A stretch of 64,000 nucleotides of DNA from an uncultured Bacteroidales bacterium. GTDB lineage: Bacteria > Bacteroidota > Bacteroidia > Bacteroidales > UBA932. The position numbers were made by a program, and so were the translations under genes. The stretch covers positions 1-64,000 of the forward strand of contig CALVDT010000063.1 of assembly GCA_944326385.1 (NCBI GenBank), given 5' to 3'. Numbering within the stretch: the first letter of the stretch is position 1; each line of letters begins with the position of its first letter. Of the stretch, positions 51,012-59,049 are shown one piece after another. Under the pieces are notes generated by a model, which searched no databases, was not told the DNA's origin, and saw only the letters and a list, made by a program, of their open reading frames with translations.

Positions 51012-51386
51012 TCATGCTTCCTTTTGTTTGAACCGCTGTTTCCATCTGTCCGTTATCTGCTCCATCGGAATTCCGAGCAGTTCCATTTGCCTGAAAAGTT
51101 CCGGCAGAGTCTCTTCCATGAATAAAATGCGGCGCATCCGGAGTATCCGCTCTTTCGCATCATCTGCTACAAAATATCCTAATCCGCGCCGGGTCAGGAT
51201 GATACCTTCGGCTGAAAGCGTATCGTAGGTCCTGACCACAGTGTTGGCATTGACTCCGAGAGTGACGGCAAGTTCCCTGACACTCGGGACCTTGTCTCCG
51301 GAAACATACCTTCCGGAGAGTATATCATCGCACAGACGGTCTGCCATCTGCAGATATATTGCCTTGTCCTGCCTGAAATCAGTCAT
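51012..51386 (-). CDS. GntR-family regulator, YtrA type
   Basis: A 124-residue short GntR regulator. The N-terminal winged helix (about 8-75) has SGRYVSGDKVPSVRELAVTL and the recognition helix GVNANTVVRTYDTLSAEGII, followed by only about 45 residues, as in the YtrA subfamily that controls ABC exporters. It is the last gene of ABC ATPase-permease-gntR and overlaps the permease by eight bases. The palindrome at the operon promoter is its likely site, giving self-control. Confidence 0.9.
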   Translation of the reverse strand: MTDFRQDKAIYLQMADRLCDDILSGRYVSGDKVPSVRELAVTLGVNANTVVRTYDTLSAEGIILTRRGLGYFVADDAKERILRMRRILFMEETLPELFRQMELLGIPMEQITDRWKQRFKQKEA

Positions 51387-52107
51387 CGCTCATGTCGAAT
51401 TCGAATTTTCTGAAAAGTGAATATCCCCAGACGAGATTCGCTACGGTCATGGCCGGCAGGATGATTCCTGTCATCAGCGTGGCGGCACCCTTTGTAACCA
51501 CCCCGGCCAGATACAGTACCGGTGCAGCGCAGAGCAGGAGTACAAACACGGTTATGACCGTCCAGAAGAACGTCTGGCTGTATTTCTTCTTCCTGCGGAT
51601 GAACGGCAGGAAACATACGATGGCGGATGACAGCATGCATACTTCCGCCAGATCCATCCACGGATTCCTGCCTTCCCGTGCGAACAGGAACGTCATCTTT
51701 CCGGCTGATTCCGGCTCGAATATCTGTCCTGCCGCCCAGTAGATCCCGGATCCTGCAATCATCGCCGTAACCAAAGTAAGGACACCGAGCATGGCTGCGT
51801 TCAGATAAATGGAAACATATTTCTCCATAGGGGAAACAGGTATCATCATCCATGAAATCGGGGCATCGGGCACCATCATGGCGGCATATATTCCGGTTAT
51901 CTGGGCCGCAATCAGGATTTTCAGCAGGTCTTCCGTGACTTTCATCATTTCTTCCGGGTCTTTCCATCCGCCGAGCATCGGCAATATGCAGAGGAATATC
52001 ACCATCCCGGCAAAAACTCCTGCAAGCCTTTTCCAGATGCCGGCCCATGTACATTCCGTCTGCAGCCTGCAGAGCCGGATCATTCTTCTGAAACTGAAAT
52101 CTGTCAT
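51379..52107 (-). CDS. Membrane protein, permease partner of the adjacent ABC ATPase
   Basis: A 242-residue integral membrane protein with about six helices (about 28-45, 65-85, 100-125, 140-165, 175-200, 205-228). No motif is recognised. It overlaps the ATPase gene by four bases (ATGA) and gntR by eight, the usual layout of a two-component ABC exporter with its regulator. The substrate is unknown. Confidence 0.75.
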   Translation of the reverse strand: MTDFSFRRMIRLCRLQTECTWAGIWKRLAGVFAGMVIFLCILPMLGGWKDPEEMMKVTEDLLKILIAAQITGIYAAMMVPDAPISWMMIPVSPMEKYVSIYLNAAMLGVLTLVTAMIAGSGIYWAAGQIFEPESAGKMTFLFAREGRNPWMDLAEVCMLSSAIVCFLPFIRRKKKYSQTFFWTVITVFVLLLCAAPVLYLAGVVTKGAATLMTGIILPAMTVANLVWGYSLFRKFEFDMSDD

Positions 52108-52916
52108 ATTATTGCTCCCTTAATTACTGCTGCAAGCAGAAGATCATATGCAATGGCGGTTTCGTATCCGTCTCCCGTTTTTTCCCTGACGGTCCTGTAT
52201 CCTCCGGCGCATGGCTCGGCGTAGAGAGCATCTTCGCCGTCGGCTTCCGTAGTGAACGAATATCTGGCGCACAGGCTGTCGGCCGACGAAATGAATGCCG
52301 TTCCGTCATTTTTCAGAATCGCTATGTCCGAGAAAATATTCTCCATTCCTGAAAGTTCATGGGCTGAGAAAATCAAGGTCTGCTCGTCTCCAAGATGCCG
52401 TAGAATAAGCTTTCTGAAAATCCCTCTGGAAGGGATATCCATGCCGTTCAACGGTTCGTCCATCATCAGGACTTTTGTCCTGAATGACAGTGCGATGCTT
52501 CCCATAAGCTTTCTTTTCTGCCCGAAGGACAATGCCGACATGTCCGGTATTTCCTTCTCCATCCCGAATTCCCTGAGGCAGTCTTCCAGTATGGCCTGGC
52601 TGAATCCGGGATAGAACACAGAATGCAGCCTGATGAATTTCTCCAGACTCATCTTAGTGAACCTGAATTCATCCGGCATGAGGAAAATGTCGCAGAGTGT
52701 ATCCCTTCGTCTGTCTCCGACTCTGCAGCCGTCCATGAGTATGCTGCCGCATGAGGGGAAGATCATTCCGTAAAGAAGCTTGAGCAGTGTAGTCTTTCCT
52801 GCACCGTTCAGTCCGAGGAGGCCGTAAATCCTTCCTTCCGCGAATTCTGCGGACAGGTTACTGATGACCGGCGTACCGGCCTTGTAGCCATAACAGATGT
52901 TTCTTGTTTCCAGCAT
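52104..52916 (-). CDS. ABC transporter ATP-binding protein
   Basis: A 270-residue ATPase. The Walker A motif GLNGAGKTT is at 36-44, the signature region reads SALSFGQKRKLMGSIALS near 128-145 (LSFGQ in place of LSGGQ), and Walker B is VLMMDEPLNGMD near 150-161. His in FSAHELSGME follows. It resembles drug or bacitracin exporters of the YtrB/BcrA type. It is the first gene of the operon, 37 bases after the predicted start of transcription. Confidence 0.93.
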   Translation of the reverse strand: MLETRNICYGYKAGTPVISNLSAEFAEGRIYGLLGLNGAGKTTLLKLLYGMIFPSCGSILMDGCRVGDRRRDTLCDIFLMPDEFRFTKMSLEKFIRLHSVFYPGFSQAILEDCLREFGMEKEIPDMSALSFGQKRKLMGSIALSFRTKVLMMDEPLNGMDIPSRGIFRKLILRHLGDEQTLIFSAHELSGMENIFSDIAILKNDGTAFISSADSLCARYSFTTEADGEDALYAEPCAGGYRTVREKTGDGYETAIAYDLLLAAVIKGAII

Positions 52917-52934
52917 TAATAGAAGAGTATTACC

Positions 52935-52952
52935 GTACTATTTAAGTAGTAC
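52935..52952. promoter_or_regulatory. Operator palindrome of the GntR/ABC operon
   Basis: GTACTATTTAAGTAGTAC has perfect six-base arms (52935-52940 and 52947-52952). It lies immediately after the -7 box, across the predicted start of transcription near 52953, where a bound YtrA-type repressor would block initiation. Confidence 0.65.
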
Positions 52953-52956
52953 AGTG

Positions 52957-52987
52957 CAAAGGTAGTATAATTTTCTTCCCGCGCAAA
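52957..52987 (-). promoter_or_regulatory. Promoter of the ABC/permease/gntR operon, consensus match
   Basis: TTTG (52987-52984), 19 bases and TACCTTTG (52964-52957) on the minus strand fit the consensus fully. The palindromic operator is four bases downstream of the -7 box. Confidence 0.8.
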
Positions 52988-53014
52988 GTTTTTTCCGGAA
53001 AACATACGTGAATC

Positions 53015-53608
53015 TTAGAATCTGGTTTTGATGGCTTCGAGTCTGGCGGCAGCTTCTTCCTCAGGGAGTACGTGCAGTCTGTCCAGGCATCCCAGCATCG
53101 CAGCTCCGCCGAAGCCGAATCTGTGCAGGTAAGGTATCCTTTCCGGAGTGACACCGCCGAGAGCAATAACTTTCCTGTCTATTATGCCTGCGGCTGCTGC
53201 TTCGGCAAGGCTGTCTTCAGTGAATGCAGCCCCGTAGCCCCGCTTGGATATACTGTCGAATACAGGGCTGAGGAAGACATAGTCGCATGTCTGTTTCCAG
53301 AGTCTCACTTCATCGAAGGTGTGGCATGATCTGCTGATGTGTCCGGTGTAATCTGGAGGGACTTCGCTGCATCTGCCATTCAGATGGATCCCGCGCAGTC
53401 CGAACTGTCCGGCCAGTCCGAAGAAGTCGTGTATGACTATGCGCGAAAGCACATCGGCAGACAAGGCTTCGAGCAGGGAGGCACAGTCTTCTTCCGATGC
53501 ACCGGGTTTGCGCAGATGCACCATATCCACGCCGTGGGAAAGCAGCATGCTTATAAAAGAAGCTTCCCCGTCGTAGAAAGACGGGGAAGTGATTGCTATC
53601 CAAAGCAT
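53015..53608 (-). CDS. ThiE/TenI-like thiamine phosphate synthase homologue
   Basis: A 197-residue TIM-barrel protein of the ThiE/TenI family. VHLRKPGASEED near 30, GIHLNG near 74, YVFLSPVFDSISKRGYG near 110 and VIALGGVTPERI near 146 fit the second ThiE-like protein common in Bacteroidota thiamine clusters. Compared with classical ThiE at 54411, the pyrophosphate-binding segment is changed (LSPVFDSISK instead of GPFRFTTTKK), so it may act as a TenI-type thiazole tautomerase or as a second synthase. It starts seven bases after thi4. Confidence 0.83.
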   Translation of the reverse strand: MLWIAITSPSFYDGEASFISMLLSHGVDMVHLRKPGASEEDCASLLEALSADVLSRIVIHDFFGLAGQFGLRGIHLNGRCSEVPPDYTGHISRSCHTFDEVRLWKQTCDYVFLSPVFDSISKRGYGAAFTEDSLAEAAAAGIIDRKVIALGGVTPERIPYLHRFGFGGAAMLGCLDRLHVLPEEEAAARLEAIKTRF

Positions 53609-53615
53609 CCCGACA

Positions 53616-54410
53616 TTATTTGAGTTTGCTGATGATCAGTTCCGCCACTTTCTTGCCCGACATCAGCATCCCGCCGAAGATCGGTCCCATACGCGGAGTC
53701 CCGCTGACTGCCGATGCCGCCATCCCGCAGACATAGAGGCCGGGATAGATTTCCTTTGTGCCGTTTACGACTTCCTGTTCTCCTGCCACGACGTCGAGAG
53801 AGCGTTCCCCGATGACATCGCCTGTGTCCGTGGCCAGACGGATGCCGTTTTTCCTTGCCACTGTCCTGCAGATCTCGCTGTCGTGTCCGGTCCCGTCTAT
53901 CACGCATTTTGCCATGATGTTGAGAGGGTCGACATGGAGGCCTTCGCGGAGTACGGGGGTCCAGTTCACCACTACGCCGCTTACGACATTGTTCTTGAAG
54001 ACCACATCTTCCACTGAGTAGCAGTTGAATATGGTGGCTCCCTCGTGTACGGCCCTGTAGAGCAGTGCAGACGTGCTTTCCACAGAGTCCATCACATATA
54101 GCCCGTCACCGTACGGCGTATAGTTGATCCCGAAATCCTTGACTATGTCCAGCGCTTCTTCCTGGACCACTATCTGGTTGAACATCATGGCTCCGCCCCA
54201 CATGCCTCCGCCCGGTGATAGCTTGCGGTCGAACTGGGCCACCTTCAGCCCTGCCTTGGCCAGATAATATGCTGCAACGATACCCGAAGGGCCTCCGCCT
54301 ACTATGGCGACATCCAAATCGAGATTCCTTTCCAGTTTTTCGAAGTAGGTACTGATTATACCTTTTGAAACGTTCTTCTCAATCATTTCCGTATATAATA
54401 TTAAGTTCAT
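53616..54410 (-). CDS. thi4: Thi4-type thiazole synthase, His (sulfide-dependent) form
   Basis: A 264-residue FAD/NAD-binding enzyme that makes the thiamine thiazole from NAD and glycine. LDVAIVGGGPSGIVAAYYLA near 33-52 is the dinucleotide fold and SPGGGMWGGAMMFN follows. At the residue that is the sacrificed Cys in yeast Thi4, the sequence reads GLHVDPLNI near 158-166, with His as in archaeal catalytic Thi4 that takes sulfur from free sulfide. It directly follows thiE (zero gap). Start is ATG 54410 or ATG 54386; the latter (MIEKNVSKGII) fits archaeal homologues better. Confidence 0.88.
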   Translation of the reverse strand: MNLILYTEMIEKNVSKGIISTYFEKLERNLDLDVAIVGGGPSGIVAAYYLAKAGLKVAQFDRKLSPGGGMWGGAMMFNQIVVQEEALDIVKDFGINYTPYGDGLYVMDSVESTSALLYRAVHEGATIFNCYSVEDVVFKNNVVSGVVVNWTPVLREGLHVDPLNIMAKCVIDGTGHDSEICRTVARKNGIRLATDTGDVIGERSLDVVAGEQEVVNGTKEIYPGLYVCGMAASAVSGTPRMGPIFGGMLMSGKKVAELIISKLK

Positions 54411-55076
54411 TCATTCCGTTTTCAGACAATCCCGGACTGCCTTTACTGTCCTTTCCATCGCGGCGACAGGGTCATCCGCACGAAGGATGCTCCCGCTCAG
54501 GGCGATGCCGCAGACTCCGGTCTCCATGATCTGCGTGATGTCATCGTATGTAATGCCTCCGATAGCTACAACCGGCAGTCTTATCCCTTGCTCCTTCATC
54601 TGTCCTGTCAGACGCCTGTAGCCTTCAAGTCCGAGTGTAGGGGCAAGCTTCTTTTTTGTAGTGGTGAACCTGAACGGTCCGCAACCGATATAGTCGGCGC
54701 CCTGTGAGGCCAGCCTCAGAATATCTTCGGACGTATTGGCCGTGCCGCCTATGATGAAGCCGTCTCCGGCCATCTTCCTTGCCTTGCTGACCGGCATGTC
54801 TTCCTTCCCGAGATGCACCCCGTCCGCTCCGAGTTCCAATGCTGTCTCTACATGGTCATCAATGATGAACACGGCTCCTCTGCGCCGGCATTCTGGCAGA
54901 ATCTCCGATGCAGCACGTCCTATCTCGCCTTCCGGAGCGTCCTTCATCCTCAGCTGTATCCACCTGCAGCCTCCTTCCAGAGCCATCATCGCGGAATCGA
55001 CATACGAATACTTCTCCGTGAAGTGAGTGATGAACTGCAGCCGTGCCGCTTCCAGTGTCTTTGCGTCCAGTCTCAT
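54411..55076 (-). CDS. thiE: Thiamine-phosphate synthase
   Basis: A 221-residue TIM barrel that couples HMP-pyrophosphate with thiazole phosphate. WIQLRMKD near 38, AVFIIDDHVETALELGADGV near 70 with HLGKEDMP, YIGCGPFRFTTTKKKLAPTLG near 125 and VVAIGGITYDDI are the expected substrate and pyrophosphate contacts. ATG 55076 is chosen; an in-frame TTG at 55103 lies inside the promoter box. It is the first gene of thiE-thi4-thiE2. No TPP riboswitch is visible in the 85 bases upstream. Confidence 0.92.
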   Translation of the reverse strand: MRLDAKTLEAARLQFITHFTEKYSYVDSAMMALEGGCRWIQLRMKDAPEGEIGRAASEILPECRRRGAVFIIDDHVETALELGADGVHLGKEDMPVSKARKMAGDGFIIGGTANTSEDILRLASQGADYIGCGPFRFTTTKKKLAPTLGLEGYRRLTGQMKEQGIRLPVVAIGGITYDDITQIMETGVCGIALSGSILRADDPVAAMERTVKAVRDCLKTE

Positions 55077-55100
55077 GGTCCAGTTTTCCGAAAAAACATC

Positions 55101-55108
55101 CAAAGGTA
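55101..55108 (-). promoter_or_regulatory. thiE promoter -7 box
   Basis: TACCTTTG on the minus strand (55108-55101) lies 25 bases before the ATG at 55076; transcription would start near 55097. The -33 element is unclear. Confidence 0.5.
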
Positions 55109-55117
55109 TGCAAAATC

Positions 55118-55137
55118 TCCGGAAAAATGTATCCGGA
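55118..55137 (-). terminator. Weak terminator-like hairpin after the uvrA-like gene
   Basis: TCCGGA at 55118-55123 pairs with TCCGGA at 55132-55137 (self-complementary), eight bases apart, with GATTTTG following on the minus strand. The stem is short, so the call is weak. Confidence 0.3.
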
Positions 55138-55161
55138 TGCCTGAAAATCCCGGGATATTCC

Positions 55162-57645
55162 TCAGATGTATCTGGCAGTAATGCTGTCTTTGCACGACTT
55201 CACTTCTTCAGGGATGCCGGCCGTGACGATGCGACCTCCTTCTTCACCTCCGCCGGGTCCCATATCTATGATATAATCGGCATTGCGTATCACATCCAGG
55301 TCATGTTCTATGACCACTACCGTGGCTCCATGCTCCACAAGTTTCTGGAATACCTGCAGAAGCGTCCGGACATCCGACGGGTGAAGTCCTATGGTAGGTT
55401 CATCGAATACGAACATGGAATCCGCCTGGCCTCGTCCCATCTCGCTGGCCAGCTTCAGCCTTTGGGCCTCACCTCCTGAAAGCCCCGGCGTGGCTTCCCC
55501 GAGTGTCAGATAGCCGAGTCCGAGCTCGTCGAGTACCTGCAGACGCTGACGGACAGCCTTCAGATCCCCGCATGCCTCCAGGGCATCGCTGATATCCATT
55601 GCCATAAGGTCCGGAAGGGAATGGAATTCCCCGGCAGCATTTTCCCTCCTTATCAGGCTGGCTGTCCTGGAATATCTGGAGCCGCGGCATTCCGGGCATG
55701 GAATGTCGACATCCGGCAGGAACTGCACATCGAGGCTTATCTCTCCAGTACCATCGCAGGTGGGGCAGCGCAGGCGTCCGGTGTTGTACGAGAAATCACC
55801 GTCCTTGAACCCAAGCTTCCTGGCCTCTTCAGTCCTGGCATAGACTTTCCGGAGTTCGTCATGTACATTTGCGTAAGTCGCGACAGTGGATCTGACATTT
55901 ATCCCGATAGGGGAGGCGTCTATGAGTTTCACCTGCCTTATCCCGCCGGCATCCACCTTTTTTATATGGTCTGGCAGTTTTTTTCCGGTGATATGGGCCT
56001 GCAGCCCGGGAATCAGGCTCTCAAGTACAAGAGTGGTCTTGCCCGAGCCTGAAACACCTGTAACTACAGTCAGCCTGCCTTTCGGGATATCCACTTCCAG
56101 AGGTTTCACTGTATGGATGGCCTCTGTGGAAAGATGTATTTTCCCGAAAATGAACATGTCCCCGGACGAAGCTCTTTCGCGTACCCGGACTTCTGCGGCA
56201 CCTGAGAGGAACGGACCGATTCCCGAGGCCTTATCATGTTTGATGTCTTCCAGACTTCCTTCGGCAATGACAAGCCCGCCTTTCGAGCCTGCTCCAGGTC
56301 CAAGTTCGACAATGTGGTCGGATTCGGAGAGTATCTGTGTGTCATGATCGACCAGGACCACGGAGTTCCCGTCCGCTATCAGGTCTTTCATTACTCCTGC
56401 CAGACCTGTTATGTTTGCCGGATGAAGTCCTATCGATGGTTCGTCGAGCACGTACAGTACACCGGTCGTGCGGTTCCTGACTGCACGGGCGAGCTGCATG
56501 CGCTGCCTTTCTCCTGTCGAAAGCGTGGATGCCGCCCTGTCAAGACTCAGGTATCCTACTCCAAGATCGATCAGCCGTCTTGAAGCATCCAGAAATGATT
56601 CGCAGATGTTACTTCCCATCAGCCGCATTTCCTCAGGCAATGTCTCGGGAATCCCCTGCACCCATTCCACAAGCCTGTAAAGCGTCATTTTGCAGGCTTC
56701 CGCCAATGATATTCCTCTGACCAGAGGTGATCTGGCGGCTTCCGAGAGCCTTGAGCCTCCGCAATGCGGGCAGGTTTCGGTCTTCAGGAATTTCTCCACA
56801 CGCTTCATCCCTTTTTCGTCCTTGACTTTTGCAAGGGCATTTTCTACCGTATATACGGCATTGTAATAGGTAAAGTCGAGTTCCCCGGCCTGGTTCGTGT
56901 TTTTTGATTTGTAGAAGATGTGCTTCTTTTCGGCCGGGCCGTGGAATACTATATCCCTTTCCTTGTCGGTCAGCTGTCTGAAAGGGATATTTGTGCGTAC
57001 CCCCATCTCCCTGCATACATCCGTCATGAGAGACCACATCAGCGTGTTCCATGGAGCGACGGCCCCTTCATCTATGCTCAGGCTCTCGTCCGGCACCAAT
57101 GTGCTTTCGTCCACTGTCCTGACAGTCCCTGTCCCGTCGCATCCCGGGCACGCTCCCTGGCTGTTGAATGAAAGGTCTTCGGCCGATGGGGCGAAGAAAT
57201 GGGCCCCGCATTCAGGACATACGAGTTCCTGTCCTGCCGCTACCAGCAGGGAAGGTTTCAGATAATGGCCGTTCGGACAACGGTGGCTTGCCAGACGTGA
57301 ATATATGAGCCTCAGACTGTTCAGCAGTTCTGTTCCGGTGCCGAAAGTGCTGCGTATCCCGGGGATTCCCGGGCGCTGATGCATGGCAAGTGATGCCGGG
57401 ACATACAGGACTTCATCCACATCGGCTCTTGCCGCCTGGGTCATCCTTCTTCTCGTATATGTGGAAAGCGATTCAAGATAGCGTCTTGAGCCTTCCGCGT
57501 ACAGGACCCCGAGGGCGAGTGAGGATTTTCCGGAACCTGACACGCCGGCTATGCCTGTGATCCGGTTCAACGGTATCTCCACATCGATATTCCTGAGGTT
57601 GTGCACGCGTGCACCGCGCACTATGATTCTGTCTGGTGTTTCCAT
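55162..57645 (-). CDS. UvrA2-like excinuclease subunit A paralogue
   Basis: An 827-residue double-ABC protein of the UvrA group. Both Walker A motifs (GVSGSGKSS near 33 and GVSGSGKTT near 525), two ABC signatures (STLSTGERQRMQLA near 367 and PGLSGGEAQRLKLA near 728) and Walker B segments (VLDEPSIGLHP, VFDEPTIGLHP) are present. Zinc-finger CPxC motifs occur near 141, 164, 288 and 640. At 827 residues it is over 100 shorter than UvrA, which suggests loss or shortening of the UvrB-binding region, the mark of UvrA2 proteins linked to drug tolerance. uvrB and uvrC are not nearby. Confidence 0.88.
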   Translation of the reverse strand: METPDRIIVRGARVHNLRNIDVEIPLNRITGIAGVSGSGKSSLALGVLYAEGSRRYLESLSTYTRRRMTQAARADVDEVLYVPASLAMHQRPGIPGIRSTFGTGTELLNSLRLIYSRLASHRCPNGHYLKPSLLVAAGQELVCPECGAHFFAPSAEDLSFNSQGACPGCDGTGTVRTVDESTLVPDESLSIDEGAVAPWNTLMWSLMTDVCREMGVRTNIPFRQLTDKERDIVFHGPAEKKHIFYKSKNTNQAGELDFTYYNAVYTVENALAKVKDEKGMKRVEKFLKTETCPHCGGSRLSEAARSPLVRGISLAEACKMTLYRLVEWVQGIPETLPEEMRLMGSNICESFLDASRRLIDLGVGYLSLDRAASTLSTGERQRMQLARAVRNRTTGVLYVLDEPSIGLHPANITGLAGVMKDLIADGNSVVLVDHDTQILSESDHIVELGPGAGSKGGLVIAEGSLEDIKHDKASGIGPFLSGAAEVRVRERASSGDMFIFGKIHLSTEAIHTVKPLEVDIPKGRLTVVTGVSGSGKTTLVLESLIPGLQAHITGKKLPDHIKKVDAGGIRQVKLIDASPIGINVRSTVATYANVHDELRKVYARTEEARKLGFKDGDFSYNTGRLRCPTCDGTGEISLDVQFLPDVDIPCPECRGSRYSRTASLIRRENAAGEFHSLPDLMAMDISDALEACGDLKAVRQRLQVLDELGLGYLTLGEATPGLSGGEAQRLKLASEMGRGQADSMFVFDEPTIGLHPSDVRTLLQVFQKLVEHGATVVVIEHDLDVIRNADYIIDMGPGGGEEGGRIVTAGIPEEVKSCKDSITARYI

Positions 57646-57683
57646 GACTGCTGCCGTTTTGATGCTTCTGTTGAAAATGTCGC

Positions 57684-57691
57684 CAAAAATA
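57684..57691 (-). promoter_or_regulatory. -7 box of the uvrA2-like gene
   Basis: TATTTTTG on the minus strand (57691-57684) lies 39 bases before the ATG at 57645. The -33 partner is not clear. Confidence 0.4.
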
Positions 57692-57760
57692 CGAAAATAT
57701 TACGACCGATTTGCAGAAGCAACTCCTTTTGTGCCGTGTCATGATTGACCACATGTTTTT

Positions 57761-57791
57761 TTTGCGGAATGGCAAGGAAACATTATCTTCG
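57761..57791 (+). promoter_or_regulatory. Promoter of the GNAT-family gene
   Basis: TTTG (57761-57764), 19 bases and TATCTTCG (57784-57791, one mismatch) are followed by a leader of about 40 bases to the ATG at 57835. Confidence 0.65.
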
Positions 57792-57834
57792 CAGATTGTA
57801 TTGAAACCTGTTTAACCAAACTAAAACCTGAACC

Positions 57835-58968
57835 ATGCCAATTTGTGTAAGGAAAGTGTCGTCTTCAAGAGAGATGCGCACCTTCATGGATTTTGCAAAT
57901 AGACTGTACCGCAAACATCCCTGTTATGTCCCGACCCTGCTCGCAGATGACGCTGCGACATTGGACAAGAGGAAAAACCACGCTTTCGAGTTCTGTGAAG
58001 CCGAGTATTTCCTTGCCTGGAAGGACGGGAAAGTCGCGGGAAGGGTCGCTGCCATTGTCAACCATAAGGCGAACGAAGCCTGGAAAGTGAAGCAGGTGCG
58101 TTTCGGATGGATAGATTTCATAGATGATATCGAAGTGCTGGAAGCGTTGCTCCGGACAGTGTCCGACTGGGGTAAGGAACGGGGGATGACAGATATTGCC
58201 GGACCGCTCGGATTCACGGACTTCGATCCGGAAGGGATGCTCGTGGAAGGGTTCGACAAGATGGGGACGATGATCACCATATATAATCATGAATATTATC
58301 CTGCATTCTTTGAGAAACTCGGCTTCAGCAAGGAAGTGGATTGGGTGGAATATCTTATAAAGCTGCCTGAGTCCGTGCCGGAACGTTTCATGAAGATGTC
58401 CAGGCTTGTGCTGGAGAAGAACAGGCTCAGGACCAGAAAACTGACCATGTCGGATGTCCGCAAGGAACAGTATGGGCTGAAGATGTTCAGACTGATCAAT
58501 GAATGCTATAAGGATCTGTATGGCTACTCCGCGCTGTCTGAAAAGCAGATGGAGCAGTATGTGTCGCAGTATCTGACTTTCATAGACTTGAGGATGGTCA
58601 CTTTCATCGAAGACTCGGAAGGTGAGCTTGTAGCCTGCGGAATCACCCTGCCTTCTCTGTCCATGGCGCTGCGCAAGGCTCGCGGACGGCTGTTCCCGTT
58701 CGGATGGGCTCATCTGTTGAATGCACTTTATCTGAACCGTCCGGACACCCTTGATCTTCTGCTTGTGGCTGTCAAGCCTGAATACCGGGGCAAAGGCCTG
58801 AATTCGGTGATGTTCTGTGAACTGATACCTTCGCTGCTGAAATTGGGCTTCAAATACGCTGAAAGCAATCCGGAACTCGAGTCGAACCTCAAGGTCCAGT
58901 CATTGTGGGGCGACTTTGACAGCAAGGTGCACAAACGCCGCCGGGTATATTCAAAACCGATTGAATGA
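57835..58968 (+). CDS. GNAT-family acetyltransferase-like protein
   Basis: A 377-residue protein with two weak GNAT-like parts: an N-terminal one (about 40-175, FLAWKDGKVAGRVAAIVNHK) and a C-terminal one (about 210-375, LLLVAVKPEYRGKGLNSVMF, which holds the acetyl-CoA-type RGKG loop). Proteins of this length and kind are common in Bacteroidota and lack an assigned substrate. It is a single gene between the uvrA2-like and ppx genes. Confidence 0.8.
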   Translation: MPICVRKVSSSREMRTFMDFANRLYRKHPCYVPTLLADDAATLDKRKNHAFEFCEAEYFLAWKDGKVAGRVAAIVNHKANEAWKVKQVRFGWIDFIDDIEVLEALLRTVSDWGKERGMTDIAGPLGFTDFDPEGMLVEGFDKMGTMITIYNHEYYPAFFEKLGFSKEVDWVEYLIKLPESVPERFMKMSRLVLEKNRLRTRKLTMSDVRKEQYGLKMFRLINECYKDLYGYSALSEKQMEQYVSQYLTFIDLRMVTFIEDSEGELVACGITLPSLSMALRKARGRLFPFGWAHLLNALYLNRPDTLDLLLVAVKPEYRGKGLNSVMFCELIPSLLKLGFKYAESNPELESNLKVQSLWGDFDSKVHKRRRVYSKPIE

Positions 58969-59049
58969 CAGTCATCGTCACCCGTGGAGCCGACGTCACT
59001 GTCTCGGCAAAGGGGCTGAGAAGCGCGACACTGTCGGAATGAACCGGGG

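Noticed and set aside
55077..55161. TPP riboswitch upstream of thiE
   Set aside because: The region is only 85 bases and lacks the conserved CTGAGA and ACCTGA segments.
58969..59049. GC-rich spacer between the GNAT and ppx genes
   Set aside because: It has only short imperfect pairings (for example TCTC/GAGA) and does not match the repeat family; no feature can be supported.
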